From Cudoniella acicularis (Eukaryota > Ascomycota > Leotiomycetes > Helotiales > Helotiaceae): DNA of 64,000 nucleotides. The translations under genes were made by a program, and so were the position numbers. Shown here one piece after another: positions 1 through 12,116 of this stretch (position 1 is its first letter; every line of letters starts with the position of its first letter). The notes beneath the pieces were generated by a model, which had not been told where the DNA came from, ran no database searches, and was given only the letters and a program-made list of their open reading frames with translations. The stretch is from the NCBI GenBank assembly GCA_013054445.1, contig JAAMPI010000064.1, positions 1 through 64,000 of the forward strand. The letters run 5' to 3'.

Positions 1-1133
1 AAAGATATCTGAGCACTTAAAGCTTTTCTTTATGAATTTAAATAAATTTGGACCTCCCGAGCTTATAAGTGAATGCTCAGTTGAAGGGCTGAAATTCGTG
101 GATTTCAGTATTTGTGTTCCTAGCTTAGGGGAAGGTTCGGCATGGATTTAGGAACCTGTGTAAGGGGTAATTAGCCTGAAATTTAGTAGTCAAAGCCTGA
201 AGATTACCGACGCTCCAGACTTGCCACTCTATAAATTTAAGCTTTCTGCTTTATCAGTTTTTAAAATACACCTTAACTATTGGCTCCTCAGCGGCTTTTC
301 CTCACCCTGTTTAGGCAGCCTATCCAAGCCAGGCAGTTTCAGCAACTCCAGCATTTTTAGAAAATAAATATCCCTTTATTATAAAAGTCTCTCGGATTAG
401 ACTATTACATACGCTCTTTAAAATTCTCCGACTCTTATAACAAACCGCTATATTATTCCTTTATAATATGTTTATTATATTAAAAATGTCGGAGTTGCCA
501 CAGCCCACGAGCTAGCGAGTCGGCCGAAATGGATGGAGGAGCAAAGCCGACGATTAATATGCGTATCAAATACTCTATGCAGTCGCTTATTATTCGGCTT
601 AATTTTGTCATCTGCTCGATTCTCTAAAGGGGGGTTACAAGCACGCTATCTCATACACTTCTCATCACGTGCTTTGTGAAAAACACTTCAAAACTTGGGA
701 GACTTTGGATTAAGCTAGGATAAAATGCTGCTATAAATCAGATCCTATAAGAATCGCGTAGATTTTAAAAGATTTAGATTTGGGTATTAATTATTAGTTG
801 TTTTATTGTTTTGAAGTGTTCTTGTGCCCTCTCGCTTTGACGCCAACTTACACATTGTCTGATTCAATCTGGAAGCGCAACTCCTTGCTGAGCTGCCCTC
901 TCCATCTCTCATTTAATGAAGAAGCTTCCCATCAAAAGGTCTTTAGACTTACCGCTTTCTCTATATTTCGCTATAGGTAATCGACCTTTGGCGAGGTCCA
1001 ATCAGAGACTCTACACCTCATTCACTCAAGACAAGACAAAGCCAAACAGGGGCTGGGTAGCTCAGCAAGCTAGATCCTGCTAGTACACTAGCTGGCTGGG
1101 GCTATAATACGCCATGTCTTGTACTGCGCGACC
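1..1133. other. Gene-free, AT-rich left end
   Basis: I see no convincing coding region. Base composition shifts abruptly between AT-rich stretches (around 360-490 and 700-800) and short GC-richer patches, and open frames are short. This is the texture of old, mutated repeat DNA, but I could not match it to a family. Confidence 0.4.
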
Positions 1134-2556
1134 ATGGCGGTCGACAACGCCTCTACCACTGGCACACATCCCCACTTCCAGAATGATCAACCGAAGAAGG
1201 TGATCGAGTCTCGAACAAGCGGTAAGCCTCGAGTTAACTACAAAGTACAAATTTCAGCGCCACGTCATCGTGCTAACTTATTTAGATGTGGAAAACGAGA
1301 ATACGCTAGTAATAACCGATTCCGACGACGAAGACGAAACAGAAATCTCATCCATTCATGAAGATTCGCTAAGGATAGACGATCTGCCTTCTGATATTTT
1401 CAGTTTCATCAACACCATCATGCCGAACAATGTAAGTGGCGTCGATTTAGCTAGCCCTTCACTCTTCTAAAAGAATCAATCACTTCTGACGCTCCAAATG
1501 CTATCTTTTGCCGTATCCAAGATCCAACAAGTTCGGTTTGATTGTCGGGAGTATAGATATGGAGTGCCACGAGTGGTTGAATTGAGATGTTGGAACTACC
1601 GGAATGATGGATATAACCTTGCATCTGTTAGGCTCGGAAATAGCGATGATTTTTCGGCCCGCCGACGTCTCTATACCTACCACGAATCAAGATCAATCTT
1701 TCTAGAAAATTATCACCCGATATCTATCAATGAAGATTTGGTCAGAATCAGCTGCTGAGAAAGCAGCCCGCTACCCTTTGATTATCGGCTAGGTGGCTTC
1801 CAGGGACCTCCCATATACATTGATTGGGTGCGGGACACATTATACCTAGTCAGTAATACCTCCTTTATGGCGATACGACAAACTACTGTGCCTTTGGATC
1901 TATCATTTGTGCAGAATCTCGCTCTGCTAATCTAGTAATTCTGGAGGGGACTTCGCGAAACAGATGCTTTAATTTGGAGCTTGGTCTAAAGTTCGTGTCC
2001 TGAACTGAAGAACTTGTCCCTTGTCAAAGATGGCGGCGATCGAATTCCAGAGCGTAACTACACCACTTTACGATTGATTAGCATTGACGAATCTGTTGGT
2101 AATCTGCAATTCGCTGAGCTTACAAATCCTCTTATCGGCAGGTTCAAGTCGGGTTCAACGCCAATATTTTCACTGTCATATTATTTCGCCAGCACGATGC
2201 ATTTAGCAGCCGAAATTTGCCGTCAATTTGAACAAAACCATCACAAAGACACAGAAAAATGGAAAGGAATCAACTTTCAAGTCACGCTGCTAGAAAATGA
2301 GACGTACCGAACAACTAGCTTATGGTACTATGAGCTGTTATATCTTGCTCCCAGAAATCCGCATCCTCATAAATCCTCCTACCATACCTTTCGGCCACTC
2401 ACCAAAGTTCATGATAAATGGGTGACTCTTTTGAAGGGTCAGCTTCATCGTGATTTTATGATGGGAATCTGTGGAGATGATAGAATCATATCCAGCACTT
2501 TTGATGGTATCCCCGAGCTTTTCGAAGAAAAGACTGCTAAGGAAACGCTGTCTTAA
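1134..2556 (+). pseudogene. Decayed 2EXR-domain-type fungal gene
   Basis: Family function is unknown; 2EXR proteins are a large fungus-specific family with an F-box-like start. A plausible first exon begins at ATG 1134, an intron runs from about 1230 to 1286, and an acidic stretch (DSDDEDETE) follows. The family hallmarks are visible: YGVPRVVEL near 1560 and YIDWVRDTLYL near 1817. The frame is broken by a TGA at 1756-1758, a TAG at about 1933-1935, and a shift between about 1985 and 2014 that leads into the last open part (to 2556). No single set of introns repairs all of these, so I call it a pseudogene. The C-terminal part has lost less than the middle. The assignment rests on motif resemblance only. 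Confidence 0.5.
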
Positions 2557-3120
2557 GAGAGTGACGAAAGATCTTGGATAAAGTACAATGGTAGAGTCGT
2601 GGTAGTTGACAGGTCAATTATTCCGGCATTACGTCACGGGGGACGGGATGTAATATATGAAAAGTGGTACCGCTCTTAGAAGGTGGGGTGGAAACAGTGA
2701 AGCATTTCTCAACTAAAACCATGTAAAATGTACAGAATTTATATCGTGGTTTCTGAGTTTTCTGTGAGTATTTATTAAATTTTGATTAGCGTGTATTTCT
2801 TTTTTTCGTCCAGAGCCCTCCCGCCACTTACCTCAAAGCACTAAAACACTTCAATATATTAACTACTTCTCGACTCTTATATTATTTGTGCTTTCCAAAA
2901 AGCAGATATTTCGAGCCCAGTTATTATGCTCGCATTAACAGTTTCAAATATACTTCGTGTTAGTATTATTATGCCTTGAGAATTTATCGCCCACCTACCC
3001 TGCTACCCCCCTCTCTCTCGCTTAGCGCCGTCCCCTCAATCAGCGAGCGATGTAGGAGTGCGTCCGCGGTGGAAACTAGTCGCGTTCTTGTTATGCAATC
3101 TATTACTAGTATCTAGGATA
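2557..3120. other. Gene-free spacer, AT-rich
   Basis: Between the 2EXR relic and an inverted-repeat element. No open frame with a recognisable product. A CT-rich tract lies at about 3001-3030. Confidence 0.4.
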
Positions 3121-3555
3121 CAGCGGGTCCTTAGTGGAGGTGTCCGTTTTTAGGTGATATTACAATATGCCGACACACAATAATATTATACCTACAAACT
3201 CTCGTCTTTAATAAATAGGTAGCGATTAGGGCCAGGATAAATACCGTTCTTTAAACTAGTTAGTTTATTCTTATATATGATCAAAAAATTGTAAGTCTGT
3301 ATACCAAATTCTAGAGAGTGAGCTGAATTTCAGGGACTGAGTCTACTAAAATTTGTTCCAGCACTATAAAGTTATATAAATTTTCCGAGTGCCTACCTAA
3401 ATCATTTAACTAGTAGAAACGACAGCATACTCAATGGCCCACTACACCACCTATTTGAGGTGTAATTATAGGGTGGTCGGCATGATCGCATTTTCGCTCG
3501 TCAGTATGTCGTAATATCACTAAAAACAGACACTCCCATCAAGGACCTGCCGCAT
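3121..3555. mobile_element. 435-bp MITE-like element with terminal inverted repeats
   Basis: The first ~57 bases (CAGCGGGTCCTTAGTGG...) match, in reverse complement and imperfectly, the last ~60 bases (...AAGGACCTGCCGCAT). A shared core GTGTC-GTTTTTA-GATATTAC lies inside each arm. Both ends are flanked by TA (3119-3120 and 3556-3557), the target duplication typical of Tc1/mariner-type elements. The interior is AT-rich with no transposase frame, so it would have been mobilised in trans. Arm divergence suggests age and C-to-T decay. I do not know the family. Confidence 0.6.
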
Positions 3556-4452
3556 TAAGAGCTTTCATCTAACTATAAGAATGGCCTTTCGAATAATTTC
3601 AAAAAGGAAAAGGCGCGTGGTATTTAAAGCAGTGTGTATACAAGGTGTGGTACCAGCATATCATTGCAGAGGGTAGCTGTTAGTGTTCGGCATACGGGGT
3701 TCAGTGAGCAGTTTTCAGCGTGCGGTGGCCCTGTACCTGGCGTCCCCATCTGCATTTTAGCGACGAAGCGCTGCAGAACTCTTGCTTTAGTGACAAATTT
3801 AGCGATTCGAAGCCTGTAAATCCCTGTAGCTTTGTTACGACCTCATCGAAACCCTCTCCCTCCCCCTTTTCCCCCTCAATCCTCGAACTAGTATAAGCAG
3901 ATGTTATTCTGCGGTCAATACATTATATTTACTGGCATTTCCGAATAGTCCGTCGTCGTTCGCGTCTAAATAAAGTGTTTCTGCAGTAAAGGCTAGGTCT
4001 TGACCCAGATCAAGGGGAGGATACTAAGCGAGAGATAGGGGTCAATCGATACACCCAAAAAGGGGGGTTCGATATACCGTGGACCAAAGCCGAACAAATT
4101 TGCTACTATAGCTTATCATTACTGCCTTCTAGCATCCGCTTTTCACGGATTTTCTTGTGTATCTGGCCCTAAGAAAACACACTACACTGTACCAAGTAAA
4201 ACTTTTGAGGTGAAGTCGGCGTTCAATTCCGCATCGGCATCTTATCTCCATTTGTCGGCAGCCGGAACCGACGTACCCCCATTTTAGGATTCCGATGCAA
4301 TGAAGCCATATCGATATATACTTTCATGTACTTAAGTTGCATTGTATTGCGTTTTAAAATTTTCTATTCTATATTTCGACTTCTTCAAATCTACATAACT
4401 ATTTTCAACCCCTCCTTGCCCCTTTCACCTACCCTCCAAGTTTCTCATCATC
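3556..4452. other. Gene-free spacer
   Basis: No credible gene. A small open frame at 3634-3819 has no recognisable motif and no support. The last ~130 bases are pyrimidine-rich before the ATG at 4453, as in fungal promoters. Confidence 0.4.
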
Positions 4453-6249
4453 ATGGCAGCCCCACGAAAACAAATGCAGTTAAACTTCTTCGACACCGCC
4501 TGCACAGGAAGCCACGTCGCAATCGGGCACTGGAAGTACACTACTCCTTCCCACTCCGCTCACGCAACCCCCTCTCCAACTCCATTTCTAAAAATAAATA
4601 AAGAGATCCCCAAGACAACTCCTGCTCTAAAGACCGCCTAAGCTACTACACCTGGCTCGCCAAAACCGCCGAAAAAGGTAAAATCTCCTCCCTCTTCTTC
4701 GCCGACGTCTACAGCCCGCATGAAGTCTACGGCGGCAACGGCGATGCTTCCTACCGCGGCGGCTCTCAGATTGCTCGCTTGGATCCCACGATTTTGGTTT
4801 CGGCCATGGCGACGGTGACAAAATCACTGTGTTTTGGAATTACGGGGAGTACTTCTTATATTCGTAAGTTTTTAATTTTGAAGTTTTTGATAAGATGAAA
4901 GGAGGGGAGGAGATGAGATGGTGCTGATGCAAAACAGCGGCGTGTATGTTGACGAGAATGTGGTCGACGATGGATCACGTTACCGAGGGGCGTGTGGGGT
5001 GGAATATCGTTACGAGTTATAGTAAGCCGACTGCGAAGGCTTTTGGACATGATGATGTGGTTCCTCATGATGAGCGGTATGCTGCTGCTGAGTGTATGGA
5101 GTTATGCTACCTGTAAGTGTCTCCCTTTCTGAATATTTCCCCATTTTCCAAGATCTATCTTCAAACAGTCGACAATTTGGTAGTGAAAACATGAAAATAT
5201 GGCTGACAAGAGCAGACTCTAGGAAAAATTCTGGGAAGACGGCGCTCAACTCTGGTAAGCCGAACCAGAAATGGCCTACGACCCCAGCAAAATCCACAAA
5301 ATCGAATACAACGGCAAATACCAAAAATTCTCAGGATACGGACATCTACACCCCTCACCACAACGAACACCAGTACTTTTCCAAGCCGACTCCTCTACCG
5401 CTGGCATCAAATTCTCCGCCAAGAACGCAGAAGCAGTCTTCATCAGCCACTCCACAATTGAACGTCTCCGCGCATTCGTAGACAAATTACGCGCCGAAGC
5501 AGCTGCCAACGGACGAGATCCGCAATCCATCAAAGTCTTCACAGCTATAATCCCCATCGTTGGACGAACCGAGGAAGAAGCTCAAGAAAAACTAGAGAAA
5601 TCTCTAGAGCAAACGAGTTGGCAGGGTGGTTTGGCAAGGTTTGGGGGTTTTACGGGGGTGGATATAAGTCAGTATCCTTTGGACGAGGAGTTTGATTTTG
5701 AAGGGAAGAAATATGAGGTGGGGATTCATAGTTTGGTGGAGACGTTTAAGTATCTTAGTGATATTGAGAAGTGGACGCCGAGGAAGTTGGGGATTGCGAT
5801 GGCGAGTGGGGGACTGAGTGCTATGCCTGTGGGGACGCCCGAGCAGGTTGCGGATGTGTTTGAGAAGTGGTTTGTTGAGGGGGATTGTGATGGGTTTAAT
5901 ATGTCTTGTGAGTCAATCCCTTGGTTTCTTTTGTCATTGAAAGTGGCTCTAAATTGAAGAGTAGATATTTCGAATCCGGGAAGTTGGGAAGATGTTGTTG
6001 AGTTACTGGTTCCAGAATTGCAGAGAGGGGGGGGGGGGTATTTACTGGAATGATTATGCTGTTCCAGAAGGCACTTTTAGGGAGAATATGCAAGAGAAAC
6101 CAGGACAATGCCTTTTACCAGATGATCATCCTGGAGCAAAGTTGAGGTGGAACGCGAAGAAACCAGAGGCTGTTGATATTGAGACTGCTCCGGTGACTAG
6201 CGAAGTGGAGCCGATTCTGAAGGGGACTGAAGCTGTCAGTGTTGCGTAA
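4453..6249 (+). pseudogene. Luciferase-like FMN-dependent monooxygenase (NtaA/SnaA/DszA type), broken
   Basis: The family oxidises small heterocyclic or chelator substrates with FMNH2 and O2. Exons by frame and splice sites: 4453-4535, 4604-4863, 4938-5112, 5216-5907, 5966-6249. Family motifs occur in order: QLNFFDTACTG, FFADVYSPHEVYGGN, FGITGSTSY, STMDHVTEGRVGWNIVTSYS, SPQRTPVLFQA, FNMSYISNPGSWEDVV, and a C-terminal YWNDYAVPEGTFREN. Three faults are seen: TAG at 5220-5222 where the family has Trp, TAA at 5256-5258, and a G12 run at 6027-6038 that throws the last ~70 codons out of frame by one base. Both stops are single changes of the CpA-to-TpA kind. Everything else aligns well, so loss is recent, or the G run is an assembly error. 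Confidence 0.75.
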
Positions 6250-7513
6250 TAAATTATTATACTTACAATTCATATTTTCAGTTAGAACACTTCAGAAAAC
6301 GAGAAGGTGACGACTATTTCATGTCTAACAGAGAAGTTTAATATTAGAGCAGGACCTTCAAGGACCAGCTAAATTCGAAGCCAGAGAAGAACTTCAGCGA
6401 AGGTAAAACAACGATTGGCTTAATCCCGTTGCCCCTCAATAGCAACTTCAAGACCCTCAAAAATCAATTTAATCTACTATCATCCGGTCATTAAAAGATT
6501 TCGCGAACAATACAACCAAATTATGACTCCAGTTATAATCATTTCATCTCCTATTGCACCACCCACTGCACACTCGCTAAAACCCAGCGTACAAAGCCCC
6601 GCACTTTAGCGCTCTACTACTTATTTACAGCGACTGACACGCTGTATTTTAGCGAGGACCCCCAAAACATCGTCAAGACACGGTAATACTGCGACAGATC
6701 CTCGTGAGAAAGTTTAGAAACAAATGGATCTTCTTCAGCATTTTCGATAATTATTGGAGGTTATATTAAATTGTTTGTTAGTAAATAATTGTTGAATTTC
6801 AATGTGCTGAAAAGTGGATGTTGCTGCATAGAAGAAAGGGGGGTTGCGAGTTGGGCGGGGGTGAAGCGAGCCTCCCCCCTTTTTCACCTCCCTCGCCGAC
6901 TTCTCACTTTCAAATTCATTACACTTATTTATAGACACAAACGACTTCTAAGTCCTAAATAATTACCTACTTCGATACTCTCGCAACAACTTCACAAAGC
7001 ACAATTCTCAAACCAGAACCAGATCAAATCATATCAAACATTTGAATCATCTCATTTCCCTTCCTCAAAATATGCCTGTATCATCTACCACCTATAGCTC
7101 ATTTGAAAGTTGAAACTATAAATTCCAACGCCTAACCACCTTCTCTCTCCTTCTATCCACTCCCCAATCACAACCCCACCGTCACCTCCCAAACCAAGAA
7201 ACCCACAAAAACCAAAACTATAACCTTCCACCAAGCCGTCGACTTCCTCTTTCTCACGGAGTAGCAAGAACATCGCTAATATAAGTAAAATCACTCTATA
7301 CGCTTAAAAACTCGCCGAATTACTAGTATTATTACCCAACGCCAGTAGAGCGAACCACCCACCTACTACAGGGCGAGCAGCGAAGTGCCCGGAACCTATT
7401 GGCCAGCTGTTGATTGTTTTGTTAGTATTGAATCATTCGTAAAAAGGAGGAGGGATGAGGAAAGGGAAAATAGGAAAGAAAAGGAGGAAATGGAAGGGAA
7501 AAGGGGAAAAAAC
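6250..7513. other. Gene-free spacer with TTTAGCG-type palindromic motifs
   Basis: No gene seen. At about 6570-6660 the words CTCGCTAAA, TTTAGCGCT and TATTTTAGCGAGG recur in both orientations around ACAGCG, resembling debris of a short inverted-repeat element; the same word recurs elsewhere in empty parts of the window (for example 37421-37457). The stretch 7080-7300 is strongly C- and A-rich. Confidence 0.35.
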
Positions 7514-9674
7514 TCACTCCCCACTCTGCGCATCATACAAATCCGTCGCCGGAAAATTTGTCGGCGTCTCATTAATCCAGCTCGCCAACTCCTTGATAAA
7601 CATCTCCTGCGTACTCTGTCCCGCAATAGCAGCCGTGAACATTTCCCAGTCATTCTTCGTATAATTATGACGCGTGTCCAGAGGGACGCCGTATTGTAAA
7701 GTTACGGTGGGGTAGAAGGCGCTTTGCATGTCATAGATGGATTGCGGGACGAGGTTGAGGTTGAGTTCGCGGTCGCCGTAGAGGTTGTAGAGGAGCCCGT
7801 GGGTGTCGTTGAGGCCGTATCCAAGGGTCGTGTGTGGAGGGGTAGCGTCTTGTGCTACGCCGAGGACTTGCCACTGATCGATGTAGGAGTGTGCTATATT
7901 GGTGTAATTCGCGCCCACGGCCGTATTACCCGTGATGTTAGCGATGACGGCCATAGCTTCGATCCCAATAATTCCTTTCAAAGCGAGATTCGTTTGGTTA
8001 GCGAGCGAGCCGGCGAAATCGTCAGTCGAGATTTGGTTGGCGGGGATAAGGGCTTCAGCGATGAGGTATTGCGTCCATTGGTCGAGAATCTTGAAGTGTT
8101 GTGTGAGGTAAGCGCGATCTTTTGCGCGCTGGGCGTACGCGAGCGTCATAATGAGCATGTTGCCGCATTCTTCTAAAGGTTGTGGCTCGTCTTTTCCATC
8201 GGGATGGCCTGTCGCATTCGGGTAATGACTTCCGAGGTCGTGCATGGAGTATTGGTTGGGGTACTGGCCCGATTCTTGATTTTCGAAGAGCGGGTCTAGG
8301 AGCAATTTGAGGAGCTCGGGTTTGAGGTAGAGGAGGACCGGGTGGAAGGGGAAGATCACGTCGACGGTTTGGATGTTACCGTCCGAGCTGATTTCTTTGA
8401 GGAAGATATATTGTTTGGTCAAGTTGCCAACGAGTTGGATGGCTCCGAATGCTTGACGGGCGGCGAGGGAGGTGATCGTAGCGTAGTCTTGTCCTGCTGC
8501 TGCAACTGAATCTTTTTGGATTTGATTATCCAATCCACGTGCGATTCTGCTGGCTTCACCGTAATCGTTGTAAAAGAATGAAACCTTCTTCGTTAGCATG
8601 AATTTAGAATGCAAAAATATTAAAAACTTACAGCATCCGTCTCACTTGAAAAGTAGCTTGTCCACAAAGATGGTAAAGGAACGATTCCACTCTGTCCAGC
8701 AAACTGAATTGCATTTTCTTGAGTGAGACCGATCGTGTACAGAGTGCTGTGAGTTTCTGTGCGAATGGTTCCAAAGTCACTTGAATAACCAAAAACTGGC
8801 CAGTTCTGGCTGATAGGTCGGAAGTTCGTATCTTGGGTGTCTGCAAGCGTTCCGTTGGCTTCAAAGGCACCTCGAACAACAATATCCTGTCCCAATTGGA
8901 AAGAAAGATTTGAGCTGTTCTTGGTGGAATAGTACCAATTTCCCCAGTCCGCTTGATCGGAGGTCTCGCTGAACTCAAGTTGAGTTTGTCTAAACACCTT
9001 GTGATATGCAATACCATCGGGAGTGACGCCATGGTCCCATTGTGCTACTGAATTATGATTTCCAGCAACCCATTCTGACTTGAAGTCAGCTGATGTTTGA
9101 TCACATGGCTGCTCCAGATGACTTACCTGCTGAGATATCGGTGTAAAGCTGGACGTTATGCGGTTGTCCATCCAGAGAGGTGACTTGCACTTCCAGATAA
9201 GAAAACAGTAGCGACTGTCTTTTGAAATCATCCGGTGTGATAGGTGAAGTGAATGTAATGTTCATGCCAACACCGCCAACGGTCATGGTAAATATGCTGC
9301 TAGTAGAAGTATACTGGAGACCCGTTTGAGTCACTGTTTGGGGGCCTGAAGGAGCTCCCATCCAAGTGTATGTCGTACCATCCACTCGAATCATTCCAGT
9401 CCAAGCTGCAATTTGCCCCCTAAATCAAGTATCAGCTTTCATCCAGACACAGGAATGCGAAGTCAACCTACGCCCAAAACTGAGACCACTGGCCTGCCAA
9501 GTATCCACCATTCCCACCATCCTTGCCGGCCTGGAGCCAGGTGCTGAGATACGGCGATTTCACAGCAAGTGGAATTGCGGGTGGCCGTGCAGGTGAAAAT
9601 GTGGATTGTTGTCCACTGGCGATGTCAAATAAAATCGCACAAAGAGTGAGGAAAAGCTGTGCAAGGAACACCAT
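7514..9674 (-). CDS. gtaA: Secreted glutaminase, GtaA family
   Basis: Hydrolyses glutamine to glutamate and ammonia outside the cell. Four exons: 9674-9472, 9419-9127, 9074-8632, 8584-7514, giving about 669 residues, close to the ~690 usual for the family. The N-terminus is a signal peptide (hydrophobic LAQLFLTLCAILFDIA, cleavage near ASGQ). Recognisable blocks include ARPPAIPLAVKSPYLSTW, GMIRVDGTTYTWMG, YTDISAEWVAG across the second intron, VFFYNDYGEA-like sequence after the third (tandem acceptors AAGAAG allow one residue more or less), and GLNDTHGLLYNLYGD. The central part carries many N-x-S/T sites, as expected of an extracellular protein. Intron 2 is best taken as 52 nt, using the acceptor that restores DISAEW. 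No frame faults seen. It stands alone, with gene-free DNA on both sides. Confidence 0.88.
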
Positions 9675-12116
9675 CTCGACAAATTATATGCGGAAAAGTT
9701 ATTCAAGATTCGTCCGTTGTGCGCAAGGTGTCGTTTATCAAGCAAACTCTTGCTTATTCGGACAACATTAATGATTTATTGTGCGGCCGTGAATTCGTGT
9801 GGATGAATACTTGCTGTTTGGCCGAGCCTTTCTGGCCAGTCTATATACAATTTTCGGAGGAAATCCCAACGATAGCGAAGCGGGGTATATACAGACAAAA
9901 TATTTGAGAAGTTCGACAAAGGGAATGACTGTGAAAAAGACTTGTGAATGGTCACAAGGTCGGAAGAATGATCGAAATGCAGAAATGCAGAACGAAAATG
10001 CAGGTCTGACAACATTTAAGAACATGCCCCGAAGGCTTGGGAAGGCCTCAAAAGAAAAGCCTGCCAATTGTACGTGATATCGTCAAGCACATGGGAAATA
10101 AATGCGGAGGGATCAGGGGAGGTTACTGGACTCTTTGAAGAGGGTTCGGAACGTACTACCGAATATAGCCATGTCGCTGATGGGTATATGTACATGCGAG
10201 GTACAAAACTTTCGAACCCTGCCAGGGCATTGCACTTGAGATGTCAAAGGCTTAAAACGGACAAACTTTGAAGCTTAAAGGAGGGGGAAAACAGGGGAGA
10301 TGACAGAAAGTAAGCTGCTGAGCCTTTAAAAAATCACGAGAAAATGAAGCAGATCATAAGATTGGAGTGGCAGCTACCACTGGTGGCTAAAGGGATATTT
10401 AGGAGCGCTGGAAGGGGAGGGCAAGAATGGCAGAGTGCCCACTAAACAAGCTAATTACCTGCAAAGCCACCAAGCCCCTTGGCTGCACTGCAGCAAATCC
10501 CCCGCAACACCCACTCAGGGGTGTACAAAGTTGTTCGCGCTGTCACCAAATAGGAAGCCCTCCTCATGACCGCATAACCAAGCGCAATGTAAATTTTTGT
10601 GACCGGAATGCCTTCGTTGGTCGGGACAAACGCGAACGAGGGTACAGGTCTCAGGATATCCCGAGACTCTTCTGTTAATCTGGGGTATGCCGACAACTTT
10701 GAGACACAGGGTCCCTGACCACAAAGCCTGACCCAGAAGCGTGGCTGACAACGTCGAGTGCTGAATGAACTTTTACGCTGTCATTTGAGTCTTGCGATGA
10801 CGTGAAAGATCAGACGAAACGGAAAAAACGGGGAGATTGCGCGAGCCGAACCTTGTGAGCGAGGGCGGATCGAAACGGGCCTTTTGAAGACCCATGTGCA
10901 GATCTCACGATGTGCGATCATTTGGCGGGGTAAAAGATCACCCCGAGGAACGGATGAACTTGCGGGCGCCGGCACATCTGAGCTTGTGCAGGAACCGAGG
11001 AGTATATGGTATACCCCGCATCTTATGTTCCGGCAGAAGAGGAGATCAAGTGTTTCTCGTGAGAGCAGGTGATACGTTGTCATTTTCAACGTCGATGCAG
11101 ATGCAAAAAAGGAGAAACGTTACACCTGCGCAACTTCCCCTAGGCACTTGTTCCTACCTATCCATCAAAAATTTAAGTTAACGTGATTCTTGACAAATCT
11201 TTTAACGAATGGGCTGGAATTCTTCCTGGAGGATTCTCAAGCTTAAATCCCACGTTTCCCACGCCTCACTACTGGGTAATAATCCTTCCCCGAATCTGAA
11301 GGACTTGCCGTAGAGGCTGCCCGTGATTCCGTCAAAGCGAATGCGTATTTCTAAGCACAGCCGCTTCCACACCGAATGCTGAGAAGAACGCGTGAGTGCC
11401 CATAAATACGCAGTTCTCCACGCATTCCTATTATCTCTCTTCTCTTAGCTTATCAATTGCCAAACATAAAATAAACCCAGAACTAGTGATGAAAAAGGCA
11501 AGACTATTTATTAAATCCACGACCTTCCTCCCAAAATACCCCGTAAATTAAAAGCCAGGTCTCAAATTTTTTCCCCTCGTTTTACAGCAGTTCTTGAAAA
11601 AGTTAAGTGACAAAGTCAAAGCATAAGAAAAGAAGCTCTAACTTCTCTCTATCTCAACTCCAGAACCATATTAATCAGTCTCTCCCGTATAGTTAAATCA
11701 CCCAAGAGCGTAGAGAATCAGAAATGCGCATAGGAGTAGATAATGGAGAGGTTTACGTTCAGGGGCGAATCTACTTTTAGTACACCCCCTATTTAGATGC
11801 TCCCCGGACAAGAGATTCCATCAACCACAACTTAATTCCACCCCACCTACTCCCTTCATGCCGAATGGATACCCAGCCTCAAAGTTCCCCACGCAAACAA
11901 TTTACTCTTTTTGTCAAACACCGTACGTATCTGCCCTCAAGTGTCGTAGTGGTGATCTACATTTGACGTGAGTTAATTTCCGAGCCACGAAGGTAGATAC
12001 TATAAGTAGAGAGACGTCAAAACAAGCCGTAAGCAACTCAGTAAGTATAGCACAGATGAATCGCTTCCCAACTTTAAACAAATAAAAACCTTCCCGACTT
12101 CCAAAAAGGTCGATCA
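9675..12116. other. Gene-free region of 2.4 kb
   Basis: Contains the promoter of the glutaminase gene and the 3' side of the DUF2306-type gene. Several open frames of 60-100 codons overlap on both strands without recognisable motifs or splice structure, so none is called. The 3' half (11450-12100) is AT-richer. Confidence 0.4.

Noticed and set aside
9659..11181. Overlapping 60-100 codon frames upstream of the glutaminase gene
   Set aside because: No consistent strand, no recognisable domain, amino-acid usage looks random.
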